A stretch of DNA of 64,000 nucleotides. Source: Datura wrightii (Eukaryota; Streptophyta; Magnoliopsida; Solanales; Solanaceae). The stretch is taken from NCBI GenBank assembly GCA_035772735.1, contig JASDFA010000019.1:70284001-70348000 (forward strand). Reading direction: 5' to 3'. Within the stretch, counting starts at the first letter, position 1; each line of letters opens with the position of its first letter. This document shows positions 42,355 through 54,360 of this stretch, in pieces. The position numbers were made by a program, and so were the translations under genes. Below the pieces are notes generated by a model. That model was not told the origin of the DNA. It was given only the letters and a program-made list of their open reading frames with translations, and ran no database searches.

Positions 42355-45239
42355 TGTAACATCCCAAATAATTTGAGCAATAAAATCATGCTTTCGAGGT
42401 AGGACTCAGAGTACTAAATAGGATAAGAAGGATGTATTATGAGTTATCTGAGTCACTTTATGATCATATTTAAGATTGGACGTCAATCAAGTTGTACAAC
42501 AAAATTTGAAAAAAAAAATTATCGCAAAATTTCCTTCTTGAGATTCTTTGAAATTTAGGTCAAATATCTCGAAGCTTTTCTCCCAATCTATAATGAGTTA
42601 GGAGGTGTGCGACCTATCAAATTAAAGATCTATGAATCTAGTTTCTATCTCATCAAACCGTTCGCCAATCCAAACTCTTTTTAGCTATTTCTTGCTTTTA
42701 TTTGTGGTACCACTAAGAGACCTCTTTTCTTTCCTCGGGCAGTATTAAATTTTAATAAAAGCTAAAGCACTTTCTTTTAACAATGTATCTAGTTCCATCT
42801 TTCTTTCATTAGTTAAGACACCTTTTTCTAAAAAAAATTGTAGTAATTTTGGTTTGAAACTATTTGGAATGGATCTCTCATATTGAGAAATTCTGTCAAG
42901 TGTCGCTTTTTCGCGAGACTGCGCAAGCAAGCAACTCACAAAGGTCAAAGGTGGTGGAGGACTCTTTAAGTCCCTTTGGTCGGTTGTTCTTCATCAAAAA
43001 TTCATTTCCAACATATAAGAAAACCTCTCTCAAGTTCTCTCCATGGTTTCCTTTGGGTTTTGGGGCTAGAATCCATGGCTTAACATGATTTTGGCGTCGG
43101 GAAGTCGGGAATCGCATGTAGACCGTGGTTTGGTGTTTTTTTGGGCTGTTGGTGGCTATTTCGTGGTGAATCTTTTGGTAAGACTTCTTCCTTTGGTTTT
43201 ATTTAGTAGTTAAGGTTGGTTACAGGTGTTTTCACCTAAGTAGGTTGTTGTCTCGGAGTTTCTACCATCGAATTCCTATGAAACTTATCGGGTAAGCTTC
43301 ATTTGTCTTGTTTTGTTGTTGAATTGTGTTGGTTGCGTTTTGGAAGAATCTTGGACTGCTTTTAGGAAGTAGGTTCATGATGTTGAAGGCTCAATTCTAT
43401 CTAGGCTTGAAGCTAAGGTATGTTAGTCTTTCCCTCCCTTTGTCGGCATGAATTCCATTGCCGTTATCATCCGTGTTGACATGTGTGTTGGCTGTTTGTG
43501 ATGGCTTGTGTTTTGCTATTATTGAACTCTTGTTTTGCTTTTTATATGGTGATAATGGTGTGTTTAAGGTGCTGGTTTGGTTTGTGGCTCGGGCTTGAGT
43601 GCGGAGAATCGTAGACGTGGCAAATTATTAGGCTCATGTCGAGAGGCCATATGTAAGGCGTGTGGTTCTTGTAGAAAGTTATGGTATGTTAGTGTGAATA
43701 AGATGAGGTGATTATATAGTCAAGTGAATGAGGAATTAGAGTAGTTAAGTTTGATGGTTGCGATGATTTTTTGTTATATTCGAATCAGCAATTGTGTCGA
43801 TGGCACGTGACGGCCATGGTAACACTTGGGTCGATTTGGTCATGTCCCTGATGTTAGTGATAAGTAGAGTGAGATGTCGGCTGTTTGTAAAGCTTGAGGA
43901 TAGAATGGTTAGGATGGTGGTCCTTAGCTAGGTTAGTGGGTCATCGGTGTACGGCTAGACATGAAAGAATAGTATTGTATTGTAATAGTTGTGTTGTGAG
44001 GTTTGAGAGCCGATTGTGGGCTATTTGAGCGTGTATTATTTTGTTTGTTTCTTGTGTGTGTGTTCTGTTTGAGGCCTTCTGGCTTGTGGATACCCAAAGC
44101 ATGAGAGTTTTTTCGTCTAGGGGTCGAGCTCGAGGTGCCTTGTGGCTTGTGGATACCCGGCGCACGAGAGTGTTTTCGGCTGAGGGGTTGAGCCCAAGGA
44201 GTGAAATGACCTATGGGGTTGAGAATGATGTCCTCCATAGTGTTGAGCTAAGACATGATTCGGGAGTTATCCTACATTTTTTAGCCTTCCTGGGATCGGA
44301 ATTGGTTCTCCCAAATGGATTGAGCTCCGCTAACTATGCATAGCTGAGAGAGTGTCCGACTGTGCTTGATTGATGATGTTGATTAACTGGTGTTTACTTG
44401 TGATTTGTTTGGCATTATATTATGGTTGTTTCTTGTGTTATTTGTTATCTGATAGCAGTGGATGCTAGATGTTTCCGGGTGTTAGCTAAGGCCATTGAGA
44501 GGTCTAGAGGCGATGATAGGTGATTTGTGTCGGCTAGGCGTCGCTATGTTGTTATTTACTTTTGGATTTGTTGGAATGTTGGGGGCCAGGTAGATTCTAT
44601 TTGTATGGATGCTTGTACTTTCCAGGCTTATGGGGGCCAGGTAGATTTTATGTTTTTACTTATGTTGAGTCTCCTTGTGCGGTATCTGGTATATCTGTTG
44701 ATCTCTAATCTATGTCTTCCAGTTGTTTCTGCCTTTCATGCTTGGTACACTATTGTACTGAAACCCTAGTCGGGGCACTGCATTTATGCCTGCAGGTGAT
44801 GGTGGGTTGTTAGATTGAGTCCTTGGGTGTTGAGTGGAGTTCCAGCTGACTTGGTGCATTCCAGGTCTTTCGGAGTCGCCAGATATTTGAGTTAAGAGTA
44901 CTTCGGGGCCCTATCCCGATCATTTGATACTAATGTATTCATTGAGGCTCATAGACATTACTGTGGTTTTAGTATGTTGTTATAGGCCAGTGGGCCATGT
45001 TGTATAGTTGTTTTCCTTTCCGTGGCCTTGACGACATTTGGTATTTATTTTTTATTTTTTTTGGTTGGTCAGGTGAGCCATCTTCCGCTGTAGTCTATCA
45101 TCTTATTCTAATTTTATAGTTGTTGTGTTGTTGAACCTCATCGATTCTGGCATTTGTTTTATATTTTGGGTGTCCGATATGCTTATATCAGGGGTGGCAC
45201 CAGGTGCTAGTCACCCCACCTTGGGTTTGGGGTGGGACA
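42355..45239 (+). repeat. 3' LTR of element G, carrying a mitochondrial DNA insert
   Basis: 2885 bases, TGTAACATCCC to GGTGGGACA. Collinear with the 5' LTR except for an insert of about 225 bases at 42676-42901, which replaces about 25 bases of LTR, and a duplicated GGGGGCCAGGTAGATT segment near 44580-44650. TATTTAAG promoter box equivalent at about 42963. Confidence 0.88.
42676..42901 (-). pseudogene. atp1: Nuclear mitochondrial fragment: 3' end of atp1
   Basis: On the minus strand, 42900-42745 encodes LDRISQYERSIPNSF, then a KPKLLQFFLEKGVLTNERK-like segment, and ends KESALAFIKI before a stop. I recognise this as the last ~50 residues of plant mitochondrial ATP synthase F1 subunit alpha. 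The 70 or so bases after the stop (42744-42676) also match nothing in the sister LTR and are probably mitochondrial 3' flank. The fragment has no start or promoter and cannot function. Recognition is from memory; a search would settle it. Confidence 0.85.
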
Positions 45240-45424
45240 TAGTTCTTATTTTTTTTGAATGGATCCTCAATCAGTGGACCCCATCTCATATCATGGAACC
45301 TAGCGTAGAACTTTGGTGCGCCTTCTCCGCCACATCTCATATGTAGAGTAGGAGGTGCTGTTAAACATGATAATAGTAGTATCCTATGAAAAAATTCAAG
45401 CGTTAAGGGCTCAAACAAATTCAA
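45240..45424 (-). pseudogene. Element H: N-terminal part of the PF20167-like ORF
   Basis: Minus-strand coding just right of G: APKFYARFHDMRWGPLIEDPF, then KKNKN, which joins NLVKEFYAHIS across G. In this family a region of this kind precedes the LVREFYA block. An ATG occurs at 45424, but the true start is uncertain. Confidence 0.6.
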
Positions 45425-45586
45425 ACCACCACCCTAACCAAAACCCACTGGTTCTATTAGAAAATCCCATGAAAACAGTCAATAGCATGCAGATAATGAT
45501 ATAGATGAATTGACAATTTTAAACAAGTAGCATGCTTCAAGAATCTGCCCCATTAGTTTAAAAAGAAAAGATACCCACACTACTAA
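45425..45586. other. Short unassigned stretch
   Basis: About 160 AT-rich bases between H and the proposed start of LTR L. Nothing recognisable. Confidence 0.4.
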
Positions 45587-46331
45587 TGTGTCGAGAATTA
45601 GCTACACATCTTTGCGTCATTTCAAAGAATTTTGCATGTCTTTAGGAGTTAAATTAAGTGGAAACTAACCATATTATGCTATGTTTCAAGAACAAAAGAA
45701 AAATGAAGATGAGAGGTGTTAAAGTCAAAAAACTATCCAAAGCGAGACAATGGATGGACTGTCTATTTGATAGATGGTCCGCTTCATTGGCCATCCAAGT
45801 CCAGTAAGAAATTCCAAAAACCAAGTTGAAAAAGTCCCTAAATGATGGTTTGAAGAACAAATTGTCTTTCTAGAAAATGGTCATTAATTGAAGAACGGAC
45901 TCTAACGAGGCAGAATGGAATTCTAATGTATGGTACAAAGGATGAGCCATGTTTCCAAAAGAAGGTCCATTAGTTAATGGACGACAAGCTGTGGATGGAA
46001 GCCAAATTGTAAAGTACAGGGCAAAGGGAGGTCCATCCTCCCAAAACACGATCTATCCTGCACACTTGGCACCTTTGAGTTTGAATTACTTGGGCTTTTA
46101 GGGACATAGTATAAATAGATTTTTCTTGTAATTTTTCCAGAGCTTTTCATTCATATTTTCAATAGAGAGTAGAAATAGCAAGTTAGATTTAGTTTCCATT
46201 GTAGATCTTAAATATTAGCTTGTAATTTGAATATCCGGGTTTATCTGTTGAAGATTTCTTCTCAAATTTAAATTTTCTTTGGTAAGCATGTCTAATTACT
46301 CTCTTTCTCTTCTTCTTCTTGCTATGGGTAA
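45587..46331 (+). repeat. Solo LTR L (Tat-like), first part
   Basis: Proposed start TGTGTCGAG at 45587. U3 holds repeated GGTCCATT/ATGGACGAC-type modules (about 45760-46060), then TATA box TATAAATA (46110-46117) and a CT-rich leader. Element I interrupts it at GGGTAA (46326-46331); it resumes at 57222. The flanking repeat ACTAA (45582-45586) against ACTAC (57879-57883) suggests a solo LTR; the left boundary is a best guess. Confidence 0.6.
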
Positions 46332-48123
46332 TGTTACACCCCATAAGTTTCTATTGTTTAACTGATGCGTTCGTACGTATGTTGAGAGTTTTGGAGTACG
46401 ACGCATGCGAGGAAGGGCTTGGGGGATGAGTAAACGAGCACGACATTGAGAGAGCAGGAGGCCGGCTGGGACTAGGCGCACTAGGTGCCGTGTCGCTCTG
46501 CCAGCCTAGCGCACTAGCCGGCAATATCACACCAGTGGCCTAGCAGTACGGCCGGTGTGATGCTCCCCCTACTACCACCTCAATTATATATAAGTCCCTT
46601 CATGATATGATTAAGTCATTTTCTAAGATATCCCTTCGGCATAGAAGAGAGACTAAGAGATAATTTTGATCCATTTTTCGTCAAATTACGCTGCTAAACT
46701 TTGTCCAAAAGCAAATTCATCTTGGGTAACGAGTTTCAGGCCTACGAGGAACGTTCCTGAGGAGTTATTTCTTGACAATTCACTTGGAGTACCAGAACCC
46801 CGCTGAGTAAAAGTTGAAGAAATCACTTCTAATTGAGTCCTAAGCGGCTACAAGTGATAGGTAAGCATTTCTACATTCTAAATTCTTGAGTATTTATGTG
46901 TTTCGGTTGAATTAATCAGAGTTGAGTTATAGTTAATGTTATTAAAAGATATCATTATTTGTCGACTCCTACAATGAAATAGCCTTATTCTCTCAGCGTA
47001 GAGGCTGCAATTGAGTGGAATTATCAGCTACAGGTTGGGACTGTTTGCGTGAACAAAAATTGGCATTCAAGGTATGTTAAGGCTAACCTTTTTGGCAAGT
47101 TATTCCTATCATATAATAATACCACCTACGTCCTTGTAAGTAGGTCGTAAGAATGTATATTGTGATTAGCTGCTACAGAGAGTTTCGAGATTAAATTTGA
47201 ATATTTTGGTTGTGACTGGCCCTACCTATTATAGCCTTTCATCGACCAACCTCAGGGTTGCTAGCCGTGTCATTGCCTATGGGGCTATAGATCACTCAGA
47301 GGAGCTATATGATGTTTGAAAGGACTATATTAAGGCTATAAGACCATATTACAATCCATCCACGAATGGACTTCTTCTTTTATGCCATAACGACATCACT
47401 GACCCTCCATCGAGCCTTGTGTGCCTAGGTTGTAGTTAGAGGAGCTCAGAGGGCTCAGACACAGCTATAGGAGCCCAGCGGGCTCAATTGCAGACCCAGA
47501 GGCTATGTAGGTTGGCTATAGTTACCCGTTGACTCATATCAACCATACTAGGGGTATATAGATTGAATTGTACTTGCTAGGGCTTATGGGGGCCCAAGTG
47601 GGTTTTTCTTTGCTGATTGTACCTTCTAGGGTTATGTGGGTAAGGTAAGGTTCTTGTTTGTATTATTTACTTGTTAGCTATACTTCAAGTTGTGAGGCTA
47701 TTAAGGTTATAACTCTTATCCTGCTTATTGATTATGTTCAGTTCTTTTATCAGTTCTATTCAGTCATTTTCATTACTGCCTTACATGTTCGGTACATATT
47801 ATACTGATGCCCATCTATGGGGCGTTGCATACTTGCCTGCAGGTGCAGATAGACGTGGTTCAGGCTTTCTTAGTTGTCAGCCAGAATTAGCAGTTCAGCC
47901 AGCTCCTTTTCTCCGGCGTTGATAGTTAGAACGGTTTGCTCTTTTTGTTGTACACCTTTTGGATAGGTCGGGGACCTGTCCCAACCATTATTCCACTCTT
48001 AGAGGCTTGTAGACTACAGTTTTTAGTTGTTGGTTGTTGTTGGCCATATGGGGCCTATGTATGTTATATTTTGTGTGTTGGCCGTGTGGGGCCTAGTTTA
48101 GCTAGTTAGTTAGCAGTCTTGTC
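46332..48123 (+). repeat. 5' LTR of element I, first part
   Basis: Starts TGTTACACCCC. GC-rich U3 with inverted repeats around GCCGGC and CACACCGGCC (about 46450-46570), then TATA-like TTATATATAAG (46582-46592). Interrupted by M after CAGTCTTGTC. Confidence 0.88.
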
Positions 48124-49711
48124 CCTAGCAACGGCGCCAAAATTTGATGTCGCCCAAATTACACCTCGCAATTGAGATATAAGCGGTCGATTGTCAAATA
48201 TAGAACCCAACTAAGGTTGAGGTCGATCCCAAAGGAAATATGGTAAGAACTTAGGTTAATGCGAATAACTATTACTATTGACTGACTTATTTCCAATGGG
48301 GGAAAAATATAGAATAATAACAAAAGTAAAATTAATGAATGCTTGTATCAAATTGGGTTTATATTCAATTTACAACTAGACTAAGATTGTGTTCCCCAAG
48401 ATTTCATAACCACAAGGATTATACATTAGTGATCTTTTCCGGTGTTTAACATGCAATATTGGTAAGTTAGGTTCACCTAAATGGTTGGTCCCCTATCTAG
48501 ATGATTTTCACCACGCAACTTGGTCTGTATACGGGTGTACTTTAGTTGACCCTTACCCTTAATATTGGATTAGCTATCCCTCAGACAAGTTCAAGATATT
48601 AGATGAGGGTTGGTAGCCTCAAATCTCCATTGTTAATCCCTTTTTCCCGTTCTTTACCTCCTTGATCCGGTAAGTATGAATAAGGCAAGTCCTAACGTTT
48701 GCAACCGTCAAGAATCAATTAAAATGAAGGGAAAAACAATACATGCATAAAACTCCGTTCAAGAATCACTAAGTAGTTTTACCTATGTGTGTTAATTCAT
48801 CTTGGTTCCCACAAACCTAGTTTACGAATTTAGCTACTCATGTTTATGTTATTGCAATCACAAAATATAGAAGAAATCATAATTGCAACTTACGAAGTAC
48901 TGTAGAATAAAAACCAAGTAGATTGAATAAAATTCCAATATAGCTTTCGTATCTTTAATCAAGAACAATTGTATGAAAACTTTCTCAAAAATATCGCTCA
49001 AGATTCTCAGAAAAATCATCCTCTGAACATTCTCCTAAAATAAACCTAAATCTGGGTATTTATAATACAAAGAAATCCTTTTCCTAAATAAATCTGGAAA
49101 TCAGGTCGGCAGTGGCAACAAGACATGTAACGGATCATTAGGCCTTTTGACGAGTCGTTCCTTGCTTTCAATCAATCTTCCTCAGCAACTTACCCAGGCC
49201 TGGCAACGGGTCACCTAACGACTTCTCATGCCTTAGCACAAATCGTTAGGTCTCTTATGGTCTACTTCCTTAGAAATTCTAGTGCACTTCACGGATAGCT
49301 CCAGTAGCTTGCCAACGAATCGTTCCTTCAGGAGATGAATCGTGATGTCAGTCGTTAACTCCACTAGAAACTTGGGTGAATTTTTCTCTTCAAAACATAA
49401 TGATTGACCTCACAACTAGTTACCAAGTGTAATGAGTCATTCCTCCAACTCATCAAGTGCACTGTTTTACTTTTTCAAAACTTCATCTTTTTGCCAACGC
49501 CTCAAGTGACGGGTCGTGCCTCCTGCCAATGACTCGTTAAGTACCTAAGTCCTCTTTCAGTTGTGTTCAACATTAATTCAACCAAAATCACTTTCAGACC
49601 TGTTTTCCTGCACATTACACACAAAATACCTTATACCCATATAAATATACTTGGAATTGCATAATTTCTTGGCTTTAAGCATCGAAAGTACCATAAAATC
49701 ATGGCACATCA
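48124..49711 (-). mobile_element. Element M: LTR plus primer site fragment, Tat-like
   Basis: On the minus strand a full LTR (TGATGTGCC at 49711 to GGCGACATCA at 48145, 1567 bases) is followed by AATTTTGGCGCCGTTGCTAGG, the tRNA-Asp primer site, and then the host sequence. Nothing internal remains beyond the primer site. U3 has ACGAGTCGT/ACGGGTCAC modules (about 49120-49530, plus coordinates) upstream of a TATA box (plus-strand span about 49055-49066). There is no target duplication, and about 20 bases of the host LTR (present in the copy at about 56920) are missing. Confidence 0.82.
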
Positions 49712-49990
49712 ACTACCTATTTTCCTTCTATTATTAATAGATATCATTGTGGTCTTGTCGGCCCGCATAGGATCCCTTTATTGTTATGTTGCTGGGTTAG
49801 CTGTTTTCCTTTACAGGTTTGCTGCATGGCCTTGTTGGCCCGAGGCTGTATTTACAGTCGAGATATAACAGTTTGTTTTCTTGATTTTGAGTTGCTGGCA
49901 ACCACAAGAGGTGCTTATACCTAGCCAGGTCATCCCAGGTCCTAGTGTAGCATTAGGTTCCAGTTATGCCTCTCAAGGTGGGGCGTGACA
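49712..49990 (+). repeat. 5' LTR of element I, remaining end
   Basis: Collinear with 56940-57216. Ends GGGGCGTGACA. Confidence 0.88.
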
Positions 49991-49994
49991 AACT

Positions 49995-50006
49995 TGGTAT
50001 CAGAGC
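49995..50006 (+). promoter_or_regulatory. Primer binding site of element I (tRNA-iMet)
   Basis: TGGTATCAGAGC, four bases after the LTR end. The leader then carries CTAGTAGAGTC (50040-50050) and AGGAGGCTACGAG (50088-50100), as in F and G. Confidence 0.92.
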
Positions 50007-50205
50007 AATGTTGTATCCTAGGAAATATGCAAGCCGTGTCTAGTAGAGTCTTGTGTATGGATGTGTTGTGCACCACATTCTATAGTTAGGAGGCTACGAG
50101 GCATGATAGCATGGTTACCCTCCTTTCTTCTCCAGTCGTGCTATAGAGCTATGTCATATAGGGTGAATCACTAAGCTTACGCTATTCTTCTTATCTACAG
50201 AGAAA

Positions 50206-51545
50206 ATGTCTGACGCACAACAAACTACGATTTGTCGGGAATTAGATATCGCAGCAGGAGAGGGAACTAGTAGGATGCCCCAGTCAGAGCCGACCCGATC
50301 TGAGGGCAATATGGAGACATCACCTCAGTCTCCCCAACATTCTCCGCCACGTCAGAAGCCCCCCAGGGTAGCAAATATGTCAGCACCACCCCTAGCAATC
50401 CCTATACCTATACCATGGGATCAGGGGTTAGGAGCGTTGTTTATACGCTGGCTCAGATGATGGCCGCTCAGCACCAGCCAGTGGTACTAGTTGTCGCTGA
50501 ATCTACTGGAGGACTCAGAAGTTCAAGGTTCCAAGAGTTTCTTGCCTTGAGTCCTCCACAATTCACGAGGAATGACCGCGGAGAGGATCATCAAGACTTT
50601 CTGGACTTGTTATAGAGTATATTTAGGGTGATCCATGCTACACCCATAGAGTCAGTCAAGTTGGCAGTATTCAGATACGAGACATAGTGGTGTTGTGGTA
50701 CGAGTGTTAGGAAAGGTCCTGAGGCAGAGACGTAGCCCCTCCGACTTGGTCCAGTTTTTCAGAGGCCTTCATACATCGCTATTTGCCGTGAGAAATCCGA
50801 TAGGCCTGGGTGGATCAGTTTCTACACCTGGAACAGGGTACGATGAGTGTTCGAGAGTATGCAATGAGGTTTGACTCTTTGGCTAGGTATGCGCCAACCA
50901 TTGTGGATACCACGCCAGCCAGAGTACATGGATTCATCATGGGTCTTCTTTTAGAGAAATCTATGTAACAACTACCTTACGGGAGGATATGGACATTTCC
51001 CACGTTCAGGCTTTTGCTCAAAATATTAAAGGGATTTGGCAGCATCAGCATGAGGTAGAAAGAGCGAACCAAGAGCAGCGCTGAAGGGCCAGGCCCACTA
51101 ATATGCAGACAAAATTTCAGAGCAGAGCCAGGCTGCGAATATCAGGTAGGCCACCCAGATCTCCACCCCAATAGGAATAGAGTGGTAGATCAGATCATCA
51201 TGAATAGTCAGATCCCGGTGAGAGCTCGCGAGCGTCAGGTTCCCAACAGTAGAGGGGATCAAATCAGAACAGGCCCACTGTATTGCATTGTAGCATTTGT
51301 GTTCGACAGCATTTTGGGAGGTGCAGATACAGCTTTATTGCTTGTTACACTCTTAGGCAATAGGGCCATATGATGAGAGATTGTCCGACCAGAGATTAGG
51401 GTGACCGAGACCAGCAGAATAGGTCCTCAGTAGGATCACATGTTCTTACACCTTCGGCAGGGCGCAGACCCTCAGCTCCATCCCTTAGAGGTAGAGGTAG
51501 ATAAGGGGAATCTAGTTTTGGCAATGGTCTGGATTTCACTTACGC
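50206..51545 (+). pseudogene. gag: gag of element I (broken)
   Basis: ATG at 50206 (MSDAQQTTICRELDIAAGEG), a Pro/Ser-rich N-terminus, then a frameshift near 50450. The capsid core begins at FQEFLALSPPQFTRNDRGED (about 50530) and is followed by many stops. Cysteine-rich knuckle traces near 51280-51390 are degraded. Structural particle protein in origin; dead here. Confidence 0.8.
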
Positions 51546-52080
51546 CTTACCAGGGTGACAAGAATCAGAGTCATCACCAGATGTTGTGACAGGTATGCTG
51601 GATGTTGGTTCGCACCCAGTTTGTGCTTTAACAGACCTAGGTTCTACTTTTTGTTATGTTACTCTGTTAGTGGCATGGAAGTTTGGTATAACACCAAAAT
51701 TACTTCAACAACCATTCTCAGTGTCTACACCCATCGGTGCCTCTATTATTGCCAAGAGAATTTATCGGGGTTGTACAGTATAGATTGTCGGTCATCAGAC
51801 CTTAGTCAATTTAGTGGAGCTGGAAATGATTGATTTTGATGTAATTATGGGTATGGATTTGCTACTGCCATGTTATGCTAATGTAGAATCTTGGACCAGG
51901 ACCATCCAATTTCACTTTCTAGGGGAGGTAGTGCGATAATGGAAGGGAAATGCAGTTATGCCAAAAGGCAGGTTCATATCCTATCTTCGGGTGAGAAAGT
52001 TAATAGTGAAGGGCTGTATTTACCATATTGTTAGGGTTCGGAATATGTAAGCAGAATCCCTGAATCTTCAATCCATTCCT
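51546..52080 (+). pseudogene. aspartic protease of element I (broken)
   Basis: CALTDLGSTFCYVTLLVAWKFG shows the active-site loop as DLGST (family DPGST). FSVSTPIGASIIAKRIYRGC follows, then a stop at 51781 and a decayed C-terminus with MIDFDVIMGMDLLL near 51825-51865. Confidence 0.78.
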
Positions 52081-53420
52081 ATGGTCAGTGAATTTTCATA
52101 TGTGTTTCCAGATGAGCTTCCTGGTATTCCCCCAGAGCGTGAGATCGATTTCTCTATCGACTTGCCACCAGGCACACAACTTATATCCATCCCTCTATAT
52201 CGAAAGGCTCCTGCCGAGCTGAGGGAATTGAAAGAACAGTTGAAATATTTTTTAGATAAGGGCTTTATAAGGCTGAGTGCCTCACCGTGGGATGCACCAA
52301 TTCTGTTTATGAGGAAGAAAGATGGCTCCCTACTAATGTGTATAAATTATCAGTAGTTGAATAAAGTTACTTTTAAGAATAAATATCCACTTCCAAGGAT
52401 TGATGATTTGTTTGACCAGCTGCAGGGGCAAAATATTTCTCCAAGATCGAATTGAGGTGAAGATATCATCAAGTGCAGGTCCTGGAGAAAGATATCCCAA
52501 AGATAGCCTTCAGGATCAAGTATGGTCATTGTGAATTCTTGGTTATGTCCTTCGGATTGACGAATGCCCCAATAGTGTTTATGGATCTGATGAACAACAT
52601 CTTAAGGCCGTGTTTAGATCTATTTGTGATAGTATTTATTGATGATATTCTGGTATATTCCTGCTTTGAAGCTGAACACAGAGATCATTTGGGAATGGTA
52701 CTCCAGATCCTTAGAGACCGCCAATTATATGAGAAGTTCTCAAAATGTTAGTTCTGGTTGAATTTTGTGGCTTTCTTAGGCCATATTATGTTGGATACAA
52801 GTATCCAGTTTGACTTACAGAAAATTGAGGCAGTAATGACATGGCCTATACCCACGACTCTAATCGATTTTTGTAGTTTCCTAGGGTTAGCCGGGTTTTA
52901 TAGAAGGTAAGGATTCCCTACATTATCAGTGTCGTTAACCAGATTAACTCAGAAGGCAGCTAAATTTTACTGGGCTGAGGCTTGAGAAGAGTTTCCAGGA
53001 GCTGAAAAATAGATTGACATATGTGCCAGTACTAGCCTTACCGGAAGGTTCAGAGGACTACGTTGTATACTGTGATGCTTTAGGCGTTGGGTTAGGGTGT
53101 GTTATGATGCAACACGATAAGGTAATTTCCTATTCTTTGAGGCAGCTAAGGAAGCACAAAAAGAGCTACCCCACCCATGATTTAGAATTAGTTGTGGCGG
53201 TTCATGATTTGAAAATATAGAGGCATTACTTGTATGTTGTGCATGTGGACATCTTTACTGATCATAAAAGCCTCTAGTATATCTTCATGCAGAAAGAGTT
53301 GAATTTGCGGCAGCATCATTGGCTAGAGTTGCTGAAAGACTACGACATGAACATCCTATATATCATAGGGAAGGATAATATTGTAGCCAATGCCCTTGCC
53401 ACAGATCCAAGGACAGTCTA
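52081..53420 (+). pseudogene. pol: reverse transcriptase and RNase H of element I (broken)
   Basis: RT opens with EFSYVFPDELPGIPPEREI and keeps ELKEQLKYFLDKGFIR, FMRKKDGSLLMCINYQ (the aspartate of CIDY is Asn), FRIKYGHCEFLVMSFGLTNA and the catalytic VFIDDILVYS near 52635-52663. RNase H (53014 on) shows VVYCDALGVGLGCVM, YPTHDLELVVAVHDLK and LLKDYDMNILY. There are stops near 52355, 52748 and 53220, and a frameshift near 52430. Confidence 0.86.
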
Positions 53421-54360
53421 GCATATTTGAGGCAGAACAGTGGGAGATTGCTCAAGAACTGCACCAGTTTAGCCAATCTAGTAGTCCAGGTAGTGGATTC
53501 ATGAGATAATGGGGTTGTAATTCAGAATACAACAGTATCATCTCTTGTTGTAGAGGTAATGGAGCGGTAGTACGAGGACCCTAGTCTAGTATAGCTCAGT
53601 TTTAAGGTTCAGCAGGGCTTACTATCGACCTTTAAGTTATTAGAAGACGGTGTCTTGAGATTCAGAGGTCGACTTTGTGTTCCAAATATAGCAGGGCTCC
53701 ACCAGCAGATCATGGCAGAGGTACATTATTCTCATTACTCTCTTCATCCAGGTTCAACGAAGATGTACCATGATATAAAGGAGATATACTGGTGGCCTGG
53801 AATGAAGAAGGGTGTAGCTGGGTCTGTCACAAGGCTACCTCGCACCAGGCGTAAATTCGACTCCATTTGGGTCATTGTTGATAAATTCACAAAATCAGAC
53901 TATTTCTTGCCAGTCAAGACTATGTTTTCAACTGAAGATGATGTTGAGTTGTATATTAAAATAGTCCAACTTTATGGTGTCCTGGCATCTGTTATCTCTG
54001 ATAGAGGGGCATAGTTTACAGCTAGATTTTGAAAGTTGTTTTAGAAAGGTTTGGGGATACAGGTTAACTTGAGTACAACTTTCCATCCCCAGACAGACGG
54101 TCAGGCAGAGCGCACCATTCAGACGCTCAAGGACATGCTACGGGCAAGTGTGCTAGACTTTGGAGGGTGTTGGGACGAGCATCTACCCGTTATTGAATTT
54201 GCATACAATAACAGTTATCCTTCTGATATTCAGATAGCGCCTTATGAGGCTTTATATAGGCAAAAATGTAGGCCCCCCATAGAATGGTTTGAAGTAGGGG
54301 AGGTAAGGTTGATCGGGATCTAATATGATCCATCAGTCAGAAGAAAAGGTGAAACTTATC
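53421..54360 (+). pseudogene. integrase of element I with an internal deletion
   Basis: The zinc region starts well (EVHYSHYSLHPGSTKMYHD, then IYWWPGMKKGV) but jumps from GVAG straight to LPRTRRKFDSIWVIVDKFTK. The two cysteines of the HHCC motif and the first catalytic aspartate (MDF) are therefore gone. The second catalytic block is present as VISDRGA, with a stop, then FHPQTDGQAERTIQTLKDML and the FAYNNSYPSDIQIAPYEALY segment. Inactive whatever the frame. Confidence 0.82.

Larger units (their letters stand above)
39284..45239 (+). mobile_element. Element G: gag-pol-less chromovirus derivative with long LTRs
   Basis: LTR 39284-41901, only 453 bases of internal sequence, LTR 42355-45239. Primer site and polypurine tract are present, no coding. 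Target duplication AAGTT (39279-39283) against TAGTT (45240-45244), one base decayed. Removing G rejoins H's coding. It must have been mobilised in trans by a chromovirus with the same primer site and leader. Shape is LARD/TRIM-like, but with a very short inside and very long LTRs. Confidence 0.88.
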
